A stretch of 64,000 bases of DNA from Pseudomonas guineae (GCF_900113745.1 NZ_FOQL01000002.1:372001-436000), one strand, 5' to 3'; positions 9,536 to 17,733 are shown, counted from the first letter of the stretch. Notes: generated from the sequence alone by a model not told the origin. Numbers and translations are program-made.

Positions 9536-9831
9536 GGCGGCGATGGCGGCAAAACTGGCGCCCGTCATCACCGGCATGCGAATGCCCGCAGGGCCAAAGC
9601 CCAGTGATTGCACCAGGGTGGCGACACCGGCTACCAGCAGGTCGGCGGTAATCAGAAAAGCCACTTCTTCACGAGACAGGCCTACGGTCTCACCGATGAT
9701 TAAAGGGTACCGCTACCGCGCCGCCATATATCAACAACACATGCTGGCTGCTTACCAGAAGCATCTGCAGCCACGGTTGGCAGTTGGTCAACTGCCGACA
9801 CAGCGGTCGGTTGGGGCTTCAGCTGGTTCAT
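9536..9831 (-). pseudogene. Fossil of a second NCS2 purine permease
   Basis: Read on the minus strand from the ATG at 9831 (MNQLKPQPTAV), a frameshift is needed to continue into PWLQMLLVSSQHVLLIYG and a second one, at TTT in 9696-9706, to continue PLIIGETVGLSREEVAFL. The frame then gives LVQSLGFGPAGIRMPVMTG and stops resembling the family after SFAAIAA at about 9536. Those segments are the first three helices of a nucleobase:cation symporter, in a clade different from the intact permease next door. At least 300 C-terminal residues are gone. Clearly nonfunctional. Confidence 0.8.
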
Positions 9832-9940
9832 GCAAAAACCTCAGGCGCTTTTGTTTTTGTAAGTCGCTGTTCAAGACCCTGTTTAAGTTCAGGGCATTGG
9901 AGTTGCAATGTTGCACCTGGCGCGGAGCACCAGATTAGAG

Positions 9941-9975
9941 GCAAAAAAATGCCGCAGCCTTGAGGCTGCGGCATT
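9941..9975 (-). terminator. Terminator of the puuD unit
   Basis: Inverted repeat AATGCCGCAGCC / GGCTGCGGCATT (9948-9959 and 9964-9975) with a minus-strand T-run, 10 bp past the puuD stop. Confidence 0.85.
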
Positions 9976-9984
9976 CACTGTTGC

Positions 9985-11244
9985 TTAATTAAGCTGTGCG
10001 CCCTTATCGATCCAGGCACCAATCAGGTCACGCTCTTCTTGGGTCATCTGGGTGATGTTACCCAGCGGCATGATGTGTGACGCCACACTTTGCGCATGGA
10101 TCTTGCCAGCTTGCAGCTTGACCTTCTCCGGTGTGTCGAGCATGAAGCCCAGGGGGGCAGCACTGAACATTGGGCTGCTCGGAGTTGCCGCGTGGCATAC
10201 CGTGCAGCGCTCCTGAATCACGCTGTAAACCTTGGCAAAGTCGTCGCTAACAGCTGCGCTGGCCGTGGAGGCCTCTGCTGACGACGCTTTGCTGTCTTCT
10301 TGAACCGGGCTAACAACTGCTGCTTTAGGGGCCGCCGGCGTTGCCGCTTTTATGCTTGGTCCCGTGACAAACGCCAGGCAGATCATGCCCAGTGCCGCAG
10401 CAGGAAGCGTCCAGACATACTTGCTGCTGTCGTGACGGGTGTTGAAGTAGTGACGCACCAATACCGCCAGAATCGCGATGCCCGCCAGAATCAGCCAGTT
10501 ATATTGGCTGCCGTAGGTGCTCGGGAAGTGGTTGCTGATCATGATGAACAGCACAGGTAAGGTGAAGTAGTTGTTGTGACGCGAACGCAACAGGCCTTTA
10601 GCCGGCAGCGTTGGGTCTGGCGTGGTGCCTTCCTCAATAGCTTTAACCAGTGCGCGCTGGGCCGGCATGATGGTAAAGAATACGTTACCGACCATGATCG
10701 TGCCGATGATCGCACCGACATGCAGATAAGCGGCGCGGCCGCTGAAAATAAGGTTGAAACCATAAGCTGCGGCAATCAGCAGCACGAACAGTACCGCGCC
10801 AAGCAGAGCAGGACGCTTGCCTAAAGCCGAGTCACACAGGAAATGGTAGGCAATGTAGCCGGCCACGAGCGAACCAAGGCCGATCGCAATGGCGACAGCA
10901 GGTGCCATGTCACTGCCCGGTGCAATCAGATACAGGCTCGGATTGAGGTAATACACCACCATCATCAGAGCTACACCGGACATCCAGGTGAAATAAGCTT
11001 CCCATTTGAACCAGTGCAGGTTCTCCGGCATCTTCGGTGGTGCCAGTTTGTATTTTTCCAGGTGGTAGATACCGCCACCGTGGATCGCCCATAAGTCGCC
11101 GGACAAACCGTCGCGCGGGTTAGCGCGGTTCAGGTTGTTTTCCAGCCAAACGAAATAGAACGATGCGCCGATCCAAGCGACGCCGGTGATCATATGCACC
11201 CAGCGAATGCTTAGGTTTAGCCACTCAATCAAATGTGCTTCCAC
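9985..11244 (-). CDS. puuD: Urate hydroxylase PuuD (membrane urate oxidase with cytochrome c domain)
   Basis: A 419-residue protein with about eight N-terminal membrane helices, including LNLSIRWVHMITGVAWIGASF, and a C-terminal soluble domain with a single haem-c motif CTVCH near residue 349 and a distal Met in SHIMPLG. This is the layout of PuuD, which oxidises urate to 5-hydroxyisourate and passes electrons to the respiratory chain without releasing peroxide. The start codon is GTG at 11244. It is followed by nothing on its strand and is preceded, 48 bp away, by allA, so allA-puuD are probably one unit. Confidence 0.9.
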   Translation of the reverse strand: MEAHLIEWLNLSIRWVHMITGVAWIGASFYFVWLENNLNRANPRDGLSGDLWAIHGGGIYHLEKYKLAPPKMPENLHWFKWEAYFTWMSGVALMMVVYYLNPSLYLIAPGSDMAPAVAIAIGLGSLVAGYIAYHFLCDSALGKRPALLGAVLFVLLIAAAYGFNLIFSGRAAYLHVGAIIGTIMVGNVFFTIMPAQRALVKAIEEGTTPDPTLPAKGLLRSRHNNYFTLPVLFIMISNHFPSTYGSQYNWLILAGIAILAVLVRHYFNTRHDSSKYVWTLPAAALGMICLAFVTGPSIKAATPAAPKAAVVSPVQEDSKASSAEASTASAAVSDDFAKVYSVIQERCTVCHAATPSSPMFSAAPLGFMLDTPEKVKLQAGKIHAQSVASHIMPLGNITQMTQEERDLIGAWIDKGAQLN

Positions 11245-11292
11245 AGTTAATGCCTCTTCCCCAGGGCCGACACACCGGCGTCTGGGCTTCTC

Positions 11293-11796
11293 TTATTGGT
11301 GGGGGGCGAGGAGCAGTTGCTCGTCGTCGGTGAAGAAATGCTCATCACAGTTGTTACCAGAACCACTGCGATCAACCACCAGGAAGTCATCCCGCTTTTC
11401 GATCGTTAGCACCGGGTGATGCCAAACGCCGCGATGGTAATTGACGCCCTGCCGACCATTACTGCGGAAGGCACGGACTAATCCTGATACAGGTGCATCG
11501 CCAACAGGCGCGACCACGATCAGAAAGGGGTTGCCGAGCAGCGGTATAAACGCTTGGCTGCCCTGCGGATGTCTTTCCAGCATGCGCACAGTCAACGGCA
11601 TTGGCACTTGTTCGGCACTGAAAATGCTGATGATCGCCTTATCGTCTGGCTGTGCGGTCTCGACCGTGGCCAGTTTGTGATGGCGGCGAGTTGAGCCATT
11701 GTTGATCATGAAAAATTCACTGCCTTCGGTTTCGATAACATCACCAAAGGGGGCGAACGCTTCTTTGCTTAATGGCTCAATGATCAAATTACGCAT
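11293..11796 (-). CDS. allA: Ureidoglycolate lyase
   Basis: A 167-residue protein matching the small cupin-like ureidoglycolate lyase family: opening with PLSKEAFAPFGDVIE, then HPQGSQAFIPL and VNYHRGVWHHPVL, whose His residues lie in the active-site region. It splits ureidoglycolate into glyoxylate and urea, the last step of allantoate breakdown. It is 155 bp downstream of uraD and 48 bp upstream of puuD. Its substrate is normally made by allantoicase, whose gene is not in this window. Confidence 0.9.
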   Translation of the reverse strand: MRNLIIEPLSKEAFAPFGDVIETEGSEFFMINNGSTRRHHKLATVETAQPDDKAIISIFSAEQVPMPLTVRMLERHPQGSQAFIPLLGNPFLIVVAPVGDAPVSGLVRAFRSNGRQGVNYHRGVWHHPVLTIEKRDDFLVVDRSGSGNNCDEHFFTDDEQLLLAPHQ

Positions 11797-11952
11797 GTGG
11801 GTCTTCTTATCGGTTGCGTATAAACCATGCCTGTTGCCAGGCGTGGGCTTTATGTCAGCGTGATTTCGGCGGTGATCAACATCACAAACCAGAACCTTAG
11901 GAGGCCTGCGAATGCTTACTCGACGACGCGCCAGGCCTGTGAGGCCTGTGCC

Positions 11953-12468
11953 CTACAACTGCTGCAGACGGAACAGCGCGATCTTGTTGATTTCGGCCAG
12001 AGCGCAGGCGAACTCTTGTTCCGGGGTGTTGTGAATACGTGTCTCGAAAGCCGCCAGAAGCTGGTGCCGATTGCTGCCTTTCACCGCCATGATGAAAGGA
12101 AAGCCGAACTTGGCTTTGTAGGCATCATTCAATGCAGTGAAGCGGGCAAACTCTTCTGCGGTGCATTGATGAATGCCCGCGCCGGCCTGCTCTGATGTGG
12201 AGGCGGCGGTCAACTCACCCTGCACCGCGGCCTTACCAGCGAGGTCCGGGTGAGCATTGATCAGTGCCAGCTGTGCTGCATGACTTGCGCTGAGCAGCAG
12301 GTCGGCCATGCGCTGATGCAGGCCGTCGATTTCATCGATGCTAGGGTCCTGACCCAGGTCAAAAGCTTGCTCAGCGACCCAGGCCGAATGTTCGTAAATG
12401 TCAGCGAAGGTAGCAACGAACGCTTCGCGGCTTAGGCTCGATGGGGTCAGGGTTTGAAAATGGTTCAT
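11953..12468 (-). CDS. uraD: OHCU decarboxylase
   Basis: A 171-residue 2-oxo-4-hydroxy-4-carboxy-5-ureidoimidazoline decarboxylase. Family marks seen are SREAFVATFADIYEHSAWVA near the N-terminus, HPDLAGKAA in the middle and KFGFPFIMAVKG, which contains the substrate-loop residues. It converts OHCU to S-allantoin stereospecifically, after PuuD and UraH. Its ATG overlaps the stop codon of puuE (ATGA), which shows translational coupling. The C-terminus is normal in length. Confidence 0.92.
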   Translation of the reverse strand: MNHFQTLTPSSLSREAFVATFADIYEHSAWVAEQAFDLGQDPSIDEIDGLHQRMADLLLSASHAAQLALINAHPDLAGKAAVQGELTAASTSEQAGAGIHQCTAEEFARFTALNDAYKAKFGFPFIMAVKGSNRHQLLAAFETRIHNTPEQEFACALAEINKIALFRLQQL

Positions 12469-13409
12469 TTCGACAACTCCTTGGTAGCCTGCTCATTAAA
12501 GGGGTGGGTCGCATACCAGTGCTTGGCGATGTCGACACGGCGGGCGCACCAGACTTGTTCGTGGCTTTGCACGTATTCGATAAAGCGCGCCAGCGATGCC
12601 AGACGTGCTGGGCGGCCAAGCAAGCGGCAGTGCATGCCGATAGTGAGCATTTTCGGGGCGCCGGCCACGCCTTCGGCGTAGAGCACATCGAAGGCATCTT
12701 TCAGGTATTGAAAGAAATCGTCGCCGGTATTGAAGCCCTGCACCTGGGTAAAGCGCATGTCGTTAGTGTCCAGGGTGTAAGGGATCACCAAGTGTGGGTT
12801 GGCCGCGGTGCTGGCCGAGTCCCAGTAGGGCAGGTCATCGTCGTAGGTGTCGCTGTCATAGAGAAAGCCACCTTCTTCGCGCACCAGGCGGCGAGTATTC
12901 GGGCCGGTACGGCCGGTGTACCAGCCCAGCGGCCGCTCACCGGTCAGGTCAGTCAGGATGCGGATAGCTTCGTGCATGTGCTCACGCTCTTGCGCTTCGT
13001 CCATGTACTGATAGTCGATCCAGCGGTAACCATGGCTGCAAATTTCGTAACCAGCCGCGACCATCGCTTTGATCACATCCGGGTGACGCTGCGCGGCCAT
13101 GGCCACGGCAAAAATGGTCAGCGGAATGTCGTGCTTCTGGAACAGGCTGAGCAACCGCCACACGCCCGCACGGCTGCCGTATTCATAGAGCGACTCCATG
13201 CTCATGTTGCGTGCACCTTGCAGCGGCTGGGCGGAGACCATTTCTGATAGGAACGCCTCAGACTCTTTGTCGCCGTGCAGAACATTTCGCTCGCCGCCTT
13301 CCTCGTAGTTGAGGACAAACGACAAGGCAATGCGGGCGTTGTTCGGCCAGTGCGGATGGGGCGGGTTGTTGGCGTAACCGATCAGGTCGCGTGGGTATTC
13401 AGCGCTCAC
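12465..13409 (-). CDS. puuE: Allantoinase PuuE (polysaccharide-deacetylase fold)
   Basis: A 314-residue member of the cofactor-independent allantoinase group, built on the NodB/polysaccharide deacetylase fold and unrelated to amidohydrolase AllB. It opens with YPRDLIGYANNPPHPHWPN, and has RAGVWRLL and EICSHGYRWIDYQ, which are diagnostic. It hydrolyses allantoin to allantoate. The start is GTG 13409 preceded by GGAAG. It is the first gene of the minus-strand puuE-uraD-allA-puuD run and has a perfect TTGTATACAA palindrome 75 bp upstream. Confidence 0.92.
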   Translation of the reverse strand: MSAEYPRDLIGYANNPPHPHWPNNARIALSFVLNYEEGGERNVLHGDKESEAFLSEMVSAQPLQGARNMSMESLYEYGSRAGVWRLLSLFQKHDIPLTIFAVAMAAQRHPDVIKAMVAAGYEICSHGYRWIDYQYMDEAQEREHMHEAIRILTDLTGERPLGWYTGRTGPNTRRLVREEGGFLYDSDTYDDDLPYWDSASTAANPHLVIPYTLDTNDMRFTQVQGFNTGDDFFQYLKDAFDVLYAEGVAGAPKMLTIGMHCRLLGRPARLASLARFIEYVQSHEQVWCARRVDIAKHWYATHPFNEQATKELSK

Positions 13410-13483
13410 TGCAGTCTTCCTTCTTGCTGTGTGTGGCGGTCATTGGGCAAGCATGAATACGTTGCGCGACCGTGATGGGGTAA

Positions 13484-13493
13484 TTGTATACAA
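13484..13493. promoter_or_regulatory. Putative operator TTGTATACAA upstream of puuE
   Basis: Perfect 10-bp palindrome 75 bp before the puuE GTG start. The same decamer occurs at 16501-16510. The form is typical of FCD-type GntR operators, and a gene for such a regulator is in the same block. Confidence 0.6.
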
Positions 13494-13663
13494 AATGCAT
13501 TGCATCTTGTAAATCTAAAAATCACTTATTTTTCTGTGTCTGACCTTCCAGCTAAAACTGTCCGGAGCGTCAGTTGTTGCGAGGCATAAGCAGCGCTGAT
13601 AAGCGCTTGTGGCTATTCTGCAGGAATTATTTCGTCTGAAGACATGGGTTAAAGCGCTAAATA

Positions 13664-13673
13664 TTGTGTACAG
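13664..13673. promoter_or_regulatory. Putative degenerate operator TTGTGTACAG upstream of uraH
   Basis: Nine of ten positions fit TTGTRYACAA in either orientation except the final base; it lies 150 bp before uraH in an AT-rich segment. Weaker than the other copies. Confidence 0.4.
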
Positions 13674-13789
13674 TTATTCAATAAAGTGTCTTATTTTTGA
13701 TTTTTAGCATGCTATGCTCCAGCTCAGTCGAGGCTGCTTAGCCTGATCAATCTGCCGAATACCATTTAAGTAGAGGAGGTGCGGCATCT

Positions 13790-13819
13790 GTGTTGGCTCG
13801 CCTGCGCAGCTGCCCATAA
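13790..13819 (+). CDS. Possible leader peptide upstream of uraH
   Basis: GTG-initiated frame of nine codons, MLARLRSCP, ending 3 bp before the uraH ATG. AGAGGAGGT at 13772-13780 is well placed for this frame (about 10 bp) but too far from the uraH start, which has no ribosome site of its own. This suggests that uraH is translated by coupling to the short frame. Whether the peptide itself matters is unknown. Confidence 0.35.
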   Translation: MLARLRSCP

Positions 13820-13822
13820 GCG

Positions 13823-14176
13823 ATGGGACGATTAACCACACACGTACTGGATGCTGCCCATGGTTGCCCTGGCAGCGATCTGAAGATCGAGCTGTACCGC
13901 GTTGAAGGTACCCAGCTTGAGCTGCTCAACACTGTAGTCACTAATCACGACGGTCGTTGTGATGCGCCCGTGCTGCAAGGTGATGATTACTGCAGCGGCG
14001 TTTACCAGCTGCATTTCCACGCCGGCGATTATTACCGCGCCCGCGGCGTCACATTGCCAGAGCAAGCGTTTCTCGATGTTGTGGTGCTGCGCTTTGGCAT
14101 TGATGCCGGCCAGGAGCATTACCACGTCCCGCTGCTGATCTCCCCTTACAGCTACTCCACCTACCGCGGTAGCTGA
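13823..14176 (+). CDS. uraH: 5-hydroxyisourate hydrolase
   Basis: A 117-residue transthyretin-related protein. It has the N-terminal signature LTTHVLDAAHG, a central Arg/His set, and the C-terminal YRGS tetrapeptide that defines HIU hydrolases and completes the active site. No signal peptide, so it is cytoplasmic. It hydrolyses 5-hydroxyisourate made by PuuD to OHCU, the UraD substrate. It is transcribed divergently from puuE and ends before a clear terminator. An alternative in-frame start is not needed, as MGRLTTHVLD matches the usual N-terminus. Confidence 0.94.
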   Translation: MGRLTTHVLDAAHGCPGSDLKIELYRVEGTQLELLNTVVTNHDGRCDAPVLQGDDYCSGVYQLHFHAGDYYRARGVTLPEQAFLDVVVLRFGIDAGQEHYHVPLLISPYSYSTYRGS

Positions 14177-14217
14177 ACCGATTGCTTGTCACCCTCTGAC
14201 TCAAATTAAGAGTCCCT

Positions 14218-14245
14218 AGCCCGTCCACACTGCGGGCTTTTTTTC
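14218..14245 (+). terminator. Terminator of uraH
   Basis: AGCCCG / CGGGCT stem (14218-14223 and 14233-14238) followed by a run of T, 40 bp past the uraH stop. Confidence 0.8.
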
Positions 14246-14309
14246 GTGCGCAATTTGCCGCCACTGGAGCACAGGCGAGTGAGCGCACTCGACTCGTCTG
14301 TGCTGATAA

Positions 14310-14936
14310 TTAACGGCTGAGCAATGACGCAGCGCCTGCACCCCCGAATAATGCGGCGCTGATACGGTTGAACCACATCTGACCGTTGCCCGAACGCAGG
14401 TAGCGCGCCGCACCTTGGGCGCTGAGGGCATATAACAGCTTGCAGGCCAGATCCAGCACCGCCCAGGTGGCGATCATCACCAGCAGTTGATTAGGCAGGG
14501 AATACTCAGCGCTGAAGAACTGCGGCAGGAAGGCGGCGAAAAACAGAATATCTTTAGGGTTACTGCCCCCCAGGCCAAAGGCTTTCCAGAACAGGCCGCG
14601 ACAGCTTGGATTAACCGGCGGCTCATCGGCAACAAGCGGCTTAGCGGCCTTGCGTGAGGCTTGCCAGCTTTGCCAAGCGAGATAGAACAGGTACAGCGCG
14701 CCAACAATTTTCAGCAGGCTGAACAGCTGTTCCGAGGCCAGCAGCAATGCGCCAAGGCCAAGTGCCGAAGCACTCAACAGGCAAAGCGAGGCGGACACCC
14801 CGCCAATAAAGGCCGGGGCCGAACGGCGCAGCCCATAGTTCAAACTATTACTGACCATCAGCAACGACAACGGCCCGGGAATCAAAATCACCAACAGGGC
14901 AGCGCTTGCGAACAACAGCCAGGTTTCCAGGCTCAT
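14310..14936 (-). CDS. LysE/RhtB family amino-acid exporter
   Basis: A 208-residue inner-membrane protein with about six helices. The N-terminal LILIPGPLSLLMVSNSL is the conserved PGP-type motif of the LysE/RhtB translocators, and GGSNPKDILFFAAFLPQF is the second family mark. I chose ATG 14936 because GGAG precedes it; the longer frame starts without a ribosome site. It is not obviously linked to purine metabolism though it sits between uraH and the second permease. The exported amino acid is unknown. Confidence 0.82.
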   Translation of the reverse strand: MSLETWLLFASAALLVILIPGPLSLLMVSNSLNYGLRRSAPAFIGGVSASLCLLSASALGLGALLLASEQLFSLLKIVGALYLFYLAWQSWQASRKAAKPLVADEPPVNPSCRGLFWKAFGLGGSNPKDILFFAAFLPQFFSAEYSLPNQLLVMIATWAVLDLACKLLYALSAQGAARYLRSGNGQMWFNRISAALFGGAGAASLLSR

Positions 14937-14954
14937 TAATAATTCTCCAGATGT

Positions 14955-14985
14955 TAAAAAGCCCCAGCACAACGTGCCAGGGCTT
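14955..14985 (-). terminator. Terminator of the AzgA-like permease gene
   Basis: AAGCCC / GGGCTT flanks an inner imperfect stem; minus-strand T-run follows. It lies between this permease gene and the LysE-type exporter. Confidence 0.7.
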
Positions 14986-15004
14986 AAGTGTTAGCCAGCC
15001 AGTT

Positions 15005-16354
15005 TTACAGGAAGGCGAACTTGGCAATAAAGATGGCGCACAGCACATACAGGCTAAGTGAAACCTTATCGCGCTGACCGGTCAGTAGTTTCAGGGTTGC
15101 ATAGGTTAGGAAGCCCAGAGCAATACCGTTAGCGATGGAGAAGGTCAACGGCATCATCACTACAGTTACAATCGCAGGGATGGTATCGGTGTTGTCCTTC
15201 CAGTCGATGTGCGCCATGCCGCTCATCATCAGCATGGCTACATAAATCAGCGCACCAGCGGTTGCATAGGCCGGGATCATACCGGCTAGTGGCGCGAAGA
15301 ACATTGCCGCCAGGAACAATACGCCAACTGTTACCGCAGTCAGCCCGGTACGACCACCGGCTGCAACGCCGGCAGCACTTTCCACATAGCTGGTAACAGG
15401 CGGGCAGCCAACCAGAGAGCCGATGACGCTGGAGGTGCTGTCTGCTTTAAGTGCCTGCGACAGGTTCTGAATCTTGCCGTCTTCATCCACCAAGTTGGCG
15501 CGGTGAGCGACACCCATGAGGGTGCCGGCCGTGTCGAACATGTTTACGAAGAGGAACGACAGCACCACGCTGATCATCGAAACCTGGAACGCGCCAGCAA
15601 TATCCATCGCCAGGAAGGTTGGGGCCAAGCTTGGCGGCATCGAAACCAGGCCGGTGTACTCGACCATGCCCATGGCCATGCCGATCCCCGTGACAGCCAG
15701 CATGCTGAACAGAATCGCACCGAACACATTGCGGTGGCTTAGCACCGCAATCAGCAGGAAGCAGATGGCGGCCAATAGTGCATTTGGGTTGGCGAAGCTG
15801 CCCATGGTCAGCAAGGTGGCTGGGCTGTCGACAACGATACCGGCGGTTTTCAAACCGATCAGGCCCAGGAAGAGCCCCACCCCCGCGCCCATGGCAAAGC
15901 GCAGGCTCATCGGGATGCTATTGAGCAGCCATTCACGGATGCGCGACAAGCTCATGATCATAAACAGGATGCCGGAAAGGAATACTGCACCGAGTGCGGT
16001 TTCCCAGCTGTAGCCCATGTCGCCAACGACAGTGAAGGTAAAGAACGCGTTCAAGCCCATGCCGGGCGCCAGGCCGACAGGCCAGTTGGCATAGAGGCCC
16101 ATAAGGAAACAGCCTAGGGCCGCACCGACGCAGGTCGCCACAAACGCAGCCCCCTGATCAACCCCCGCGATCGCCATAATGCTGGGGTTGACGAAGATTA
16201 TGTAAACCATGGTGAAGAAGGTGGTAATGCCCGCAATTACTTCGGTTTTGATGCTCGTGCGGTGTTCGGTGAGCTTGAAGAAGCGGTCAAGCACGCCGAA
16301 TTTTCCTAAACCTTGCATCTGTGTCGCTGATTTTTCTTGTTTAGCGCTTTCCAC
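15005..16354 (-). CDS. NCS2 family permease, hypoxanthine/guanine/adenine type (AzgA-like)
   Basis: A 449-residue protein with about 12-14 hydrophobic segments. Its FGVLDRFFKLTEHRTSIKTE opening, the TTFFTMVYIIFVNP first helix and LFVNMFDTAGTLMGVA in the binding-site region are typical of the AzgA-like branch of the nucleobase:cation symporters, which take up adenine, guanine or hypoxanthine. The GTG at 16354 gives the longest frame; ATG 16318 is an alternative. A perfect TTGTATACAA lies about 147 bp upstream, tying it to the same control as the urate genes. It probably feeds purine bases into the urate pathway. Confidence 0.85.
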   Translation of the reverse strand: MESAKQEKSATQMQGLGKFGVLDRFFKLTEHRTSIKTEVIAGITTFFTMVYIIFVNPSIMAIAGVDQGAAFVATCVGAALGCFLMGLYANWPVGLAPGMGLNAFFTFTVVGDMGYSWETALGAVFLSGILFMIMSLSRIREWLLNSIPMSLRFAMGAGVGLFLGLIGLKTAGIVVDSPATLLTMGSFANPNALLAAICFLLIAVLSHRNVFGAILFSMLAVTGIGMAMGMVEYTGLVSMPPSLAPTFLAMDIAGAFQVSMISVVLSFLFVNMFDTAGTLMGVAHRANLVDEDGKIQNLSQALKADSTSSVIGSLVGCPPVTSYVESAAGVAAGGRTGLTAVTVGVLFLAAMFFAPLAGMIPAYATAGALIYVAMLMMSGMAHIDWKDNTDTIPAIVTVVMMPLTFSIANGIALGFLTYATLKLLTGQRDKVSLSLYVLCAIFIAKFAFL

Positions 16355-16500
16355 AGGGGGTAATCCTCATCTCTTGTTGTGTGCCACCCAAAGCCGGGGC
16401 TATGTACTGCTTGGCTCTCTGAGGTAGGTGGTGTATTTAGTTTGCTGGCGCACTTAGCTGACCTATAGGTCAAGAAATAACGCTGAGGCCGATTATGATG

Positions 16501-16510
16501 TTGTATACAA
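16501..16510. promoter_or_regulatory. Putative operator TTGTATACAA upstream of the AzgA-like permease
   Basis: Perfect palindrome, identical to the one before puuE, 147 bp upstream of the permease start. Confidence 0.6.
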
Positions 16511-16852
16511 AAAAAGCAATTACTGTTTCTGACTAAGCATGGGTGTGCTCAGCTTCATTGAGCCCACACGCACGGCTGTTTTGGGTCTGTACCCGGCGCA
16601 GCGCGTTTTCAGGCTGCGTTGGCTTTTCTTCGTTTTTTACCCACGACTCTATTGGTTAGGGTGAAACAGAATCCCAGAGGCTCGAACACGACTTTTCTGC
16701 GCCGCTATTAACGCTTAAATGCACAAGCCCCCTCTGCCGCGAAAAGAGTGGGCACTCTGCGCGCCTCCAACAGAGGAATGCCCCTGAAAGCCTGTGTAAA
16801 TGCCCGTATACAGGGGCGTTATGCTTTGGTAGATATGTACGCGTTGGTCACA

Positions 16853-16862
16853 TTGTGTACAA
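16853..16862. promoter_or_regulatory. Putative operator TTGTGTACAA upstream of the GntR gene
   Basis: Matches TTGTRYACAA; about 110 bp before the regulator start, suggesting autoregulation. Confidence 0.5.
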
Positions 16863-16936
16863 TGCAAGGACTTTTTATTTGTGACTTTTCACTGATTGCT
16901 GCTTGCCATAAGGTGGGTAACACACAGGGGAGTTGC

Positions 16937-16975
16937 ATGAGCAACCGCCGAACTCGACCACGCGAGCGACAATGA
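16937..16975 (+). CDS. Possible Arg-rich leader peptide overlapping the GntR start
   Basis: Twelve codons, MSNRRTRPRERQ, with AGGGGAG 4 bp before its ATG. Its stop overlaps the regulator's start codon (ATGA). The regulator's ATG has no good ribosome site, so the short frame may supply translation by coupling. Five of the twelve residues are Arg. An alternative is that translation begins at the in-frame TTG at 16933. Confidence 0.4.
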   Translation: MSNRRTRPRERQ

Positions 16976-17733
16976 ACGAACAATTGCAGCCCCTTAAGAA
17001 GCAGACGCGCGAAGGCAAAATCACTCGCAGCGGGACTCAGGACGATGTCGTGTACGCGCATATCTTCGATGCCATTCTTGAGCAACGTTTGGCGCCTGGC
17101 ACCAAGCTCAGCGAAGAGGCACTCGGGGAAATCTTCGGCGTAAGCCGCACGATCATCCGTCGTGCTTTATCGCGCCTGGCCCATGAAGGCGTGGTGCTGC
17201 TGCGTCCCAACCGTGGCGCAGTAGTGGCCAGCCCAGGCGCAGAAGAAGCGCGGCAGATTTTCTATGTGCGGCGCATGATCGAACGCGCAATTACCGAGTT
17301 GGCCTGTAAAAATGCCAAGCCAGAACATATCGCCGCGCTTCGGCAGATGGTCATGGATGAGCGCGAGTGTTTTGCCCGTGGTGATCGTGGCATGGGCATT
17401 CGCCTGTCGGGTGAGTTCCACCTAAAACTGGCAGAAGCCGCTGGCAACCTGACCCTCTTGGGTTTTCTGCGCAGCCTGATTTCGCAGACCTCGCTGATCA
17501 TCGCTTTGTATGAAAGCAACAGCCGCACGCATTGCTCGGATGCCGAACATGACCATGTGATCGATGCCATCGAGGCTGGCAATGTCGAGGTGGCCGTGGG
17601 CCTGATGATGCGCCACATGGACAGCGTTGATGCCAAGCTCAACCTAGATGGCGATACCGCATCTGATGACCTGCACGCGGTGTTCTCGCACTTGCTACCT
17701 AACACCAAGAAGAAAAACACAAACCGCTCGTAA
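16972..17733 (+). CDS. GntR-family (FCD subgroup) transcriptional regulator
   Basis: A 253-residue protein. The N-terminal winged helix includes LEQRLAPGTKLSEEALGEIF and VSRTIIRRALSRLAHEGVV, the standard GntR DNA-reading helix. The C-terminal FCD ligand domain has FYVRRMIERAITELA, FHLKLAEAAGN and EHDHVIDAIEAGNVEVA with the expected metal-binding Asp/His positions. It is divergent from the AzgA-like permease and is proposed to control the whole purine block through TTGTRYACAA sites; a purine intermediate may be the ligand. That assignment is inference from position and repeated sites. Confidence 0.88.
   Translation: MNEQLQPLKKQTREGKITRSGTQDDVVYAHIFDAILEQRLAPGTKLSEEALGEIFGVSRTIIRRALSRLAHEGVVLLRPNRGAVVASPGAEEARQIFYVRRMIERAITELACKNAKPEHIAALRQMVMDERECFARGDRGMGIRLSGEFHLKLAEAAGNLTLLGFLRSLISQTSLIIALYESNSRTHCSDAEHDHVIDAIEAGNVEVAVGLMMRHMDSVDAKLNLDGDTASDDLHAVFSHLLPNTKKKNTNRS

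Larger units (their letters stand above)
13410..13822. other. Divergent regulatory region puuE / uraH
   Basis: About 410 bp between divergent genes. It contains the palindrome at 13484-13493 near puuE, the near-palindrome at 13664-13673 on the uraH side, AT-rich promoter-like sequence at 13650-13710, and a short upstream ORF (13790-13819) in front of uraH. Confidence 0.6.
16355..16936. other. Divergent regulatory region permease / GntR regulator
   Basis: Nearly 600 bp between divergent genes, with operator-like palindromes at 16501-16510 and 16853-16862. An imperfect large hairpin GCCCCTG/CAGGGGC spans 16780-16817. An open frame at 16748-16975 lacks coding character and a ribosome site except at its last 13 codons (see the leader peptide). 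Confidence 0.5.

Noticed and set aside
16780..16817. Large GCCCCTG/CAGGGGC hairpin as a purine riboswitch
   Set aside because: No conserved purine aptamer core or following terminator, and it is far upstream of the permease on the other strand.
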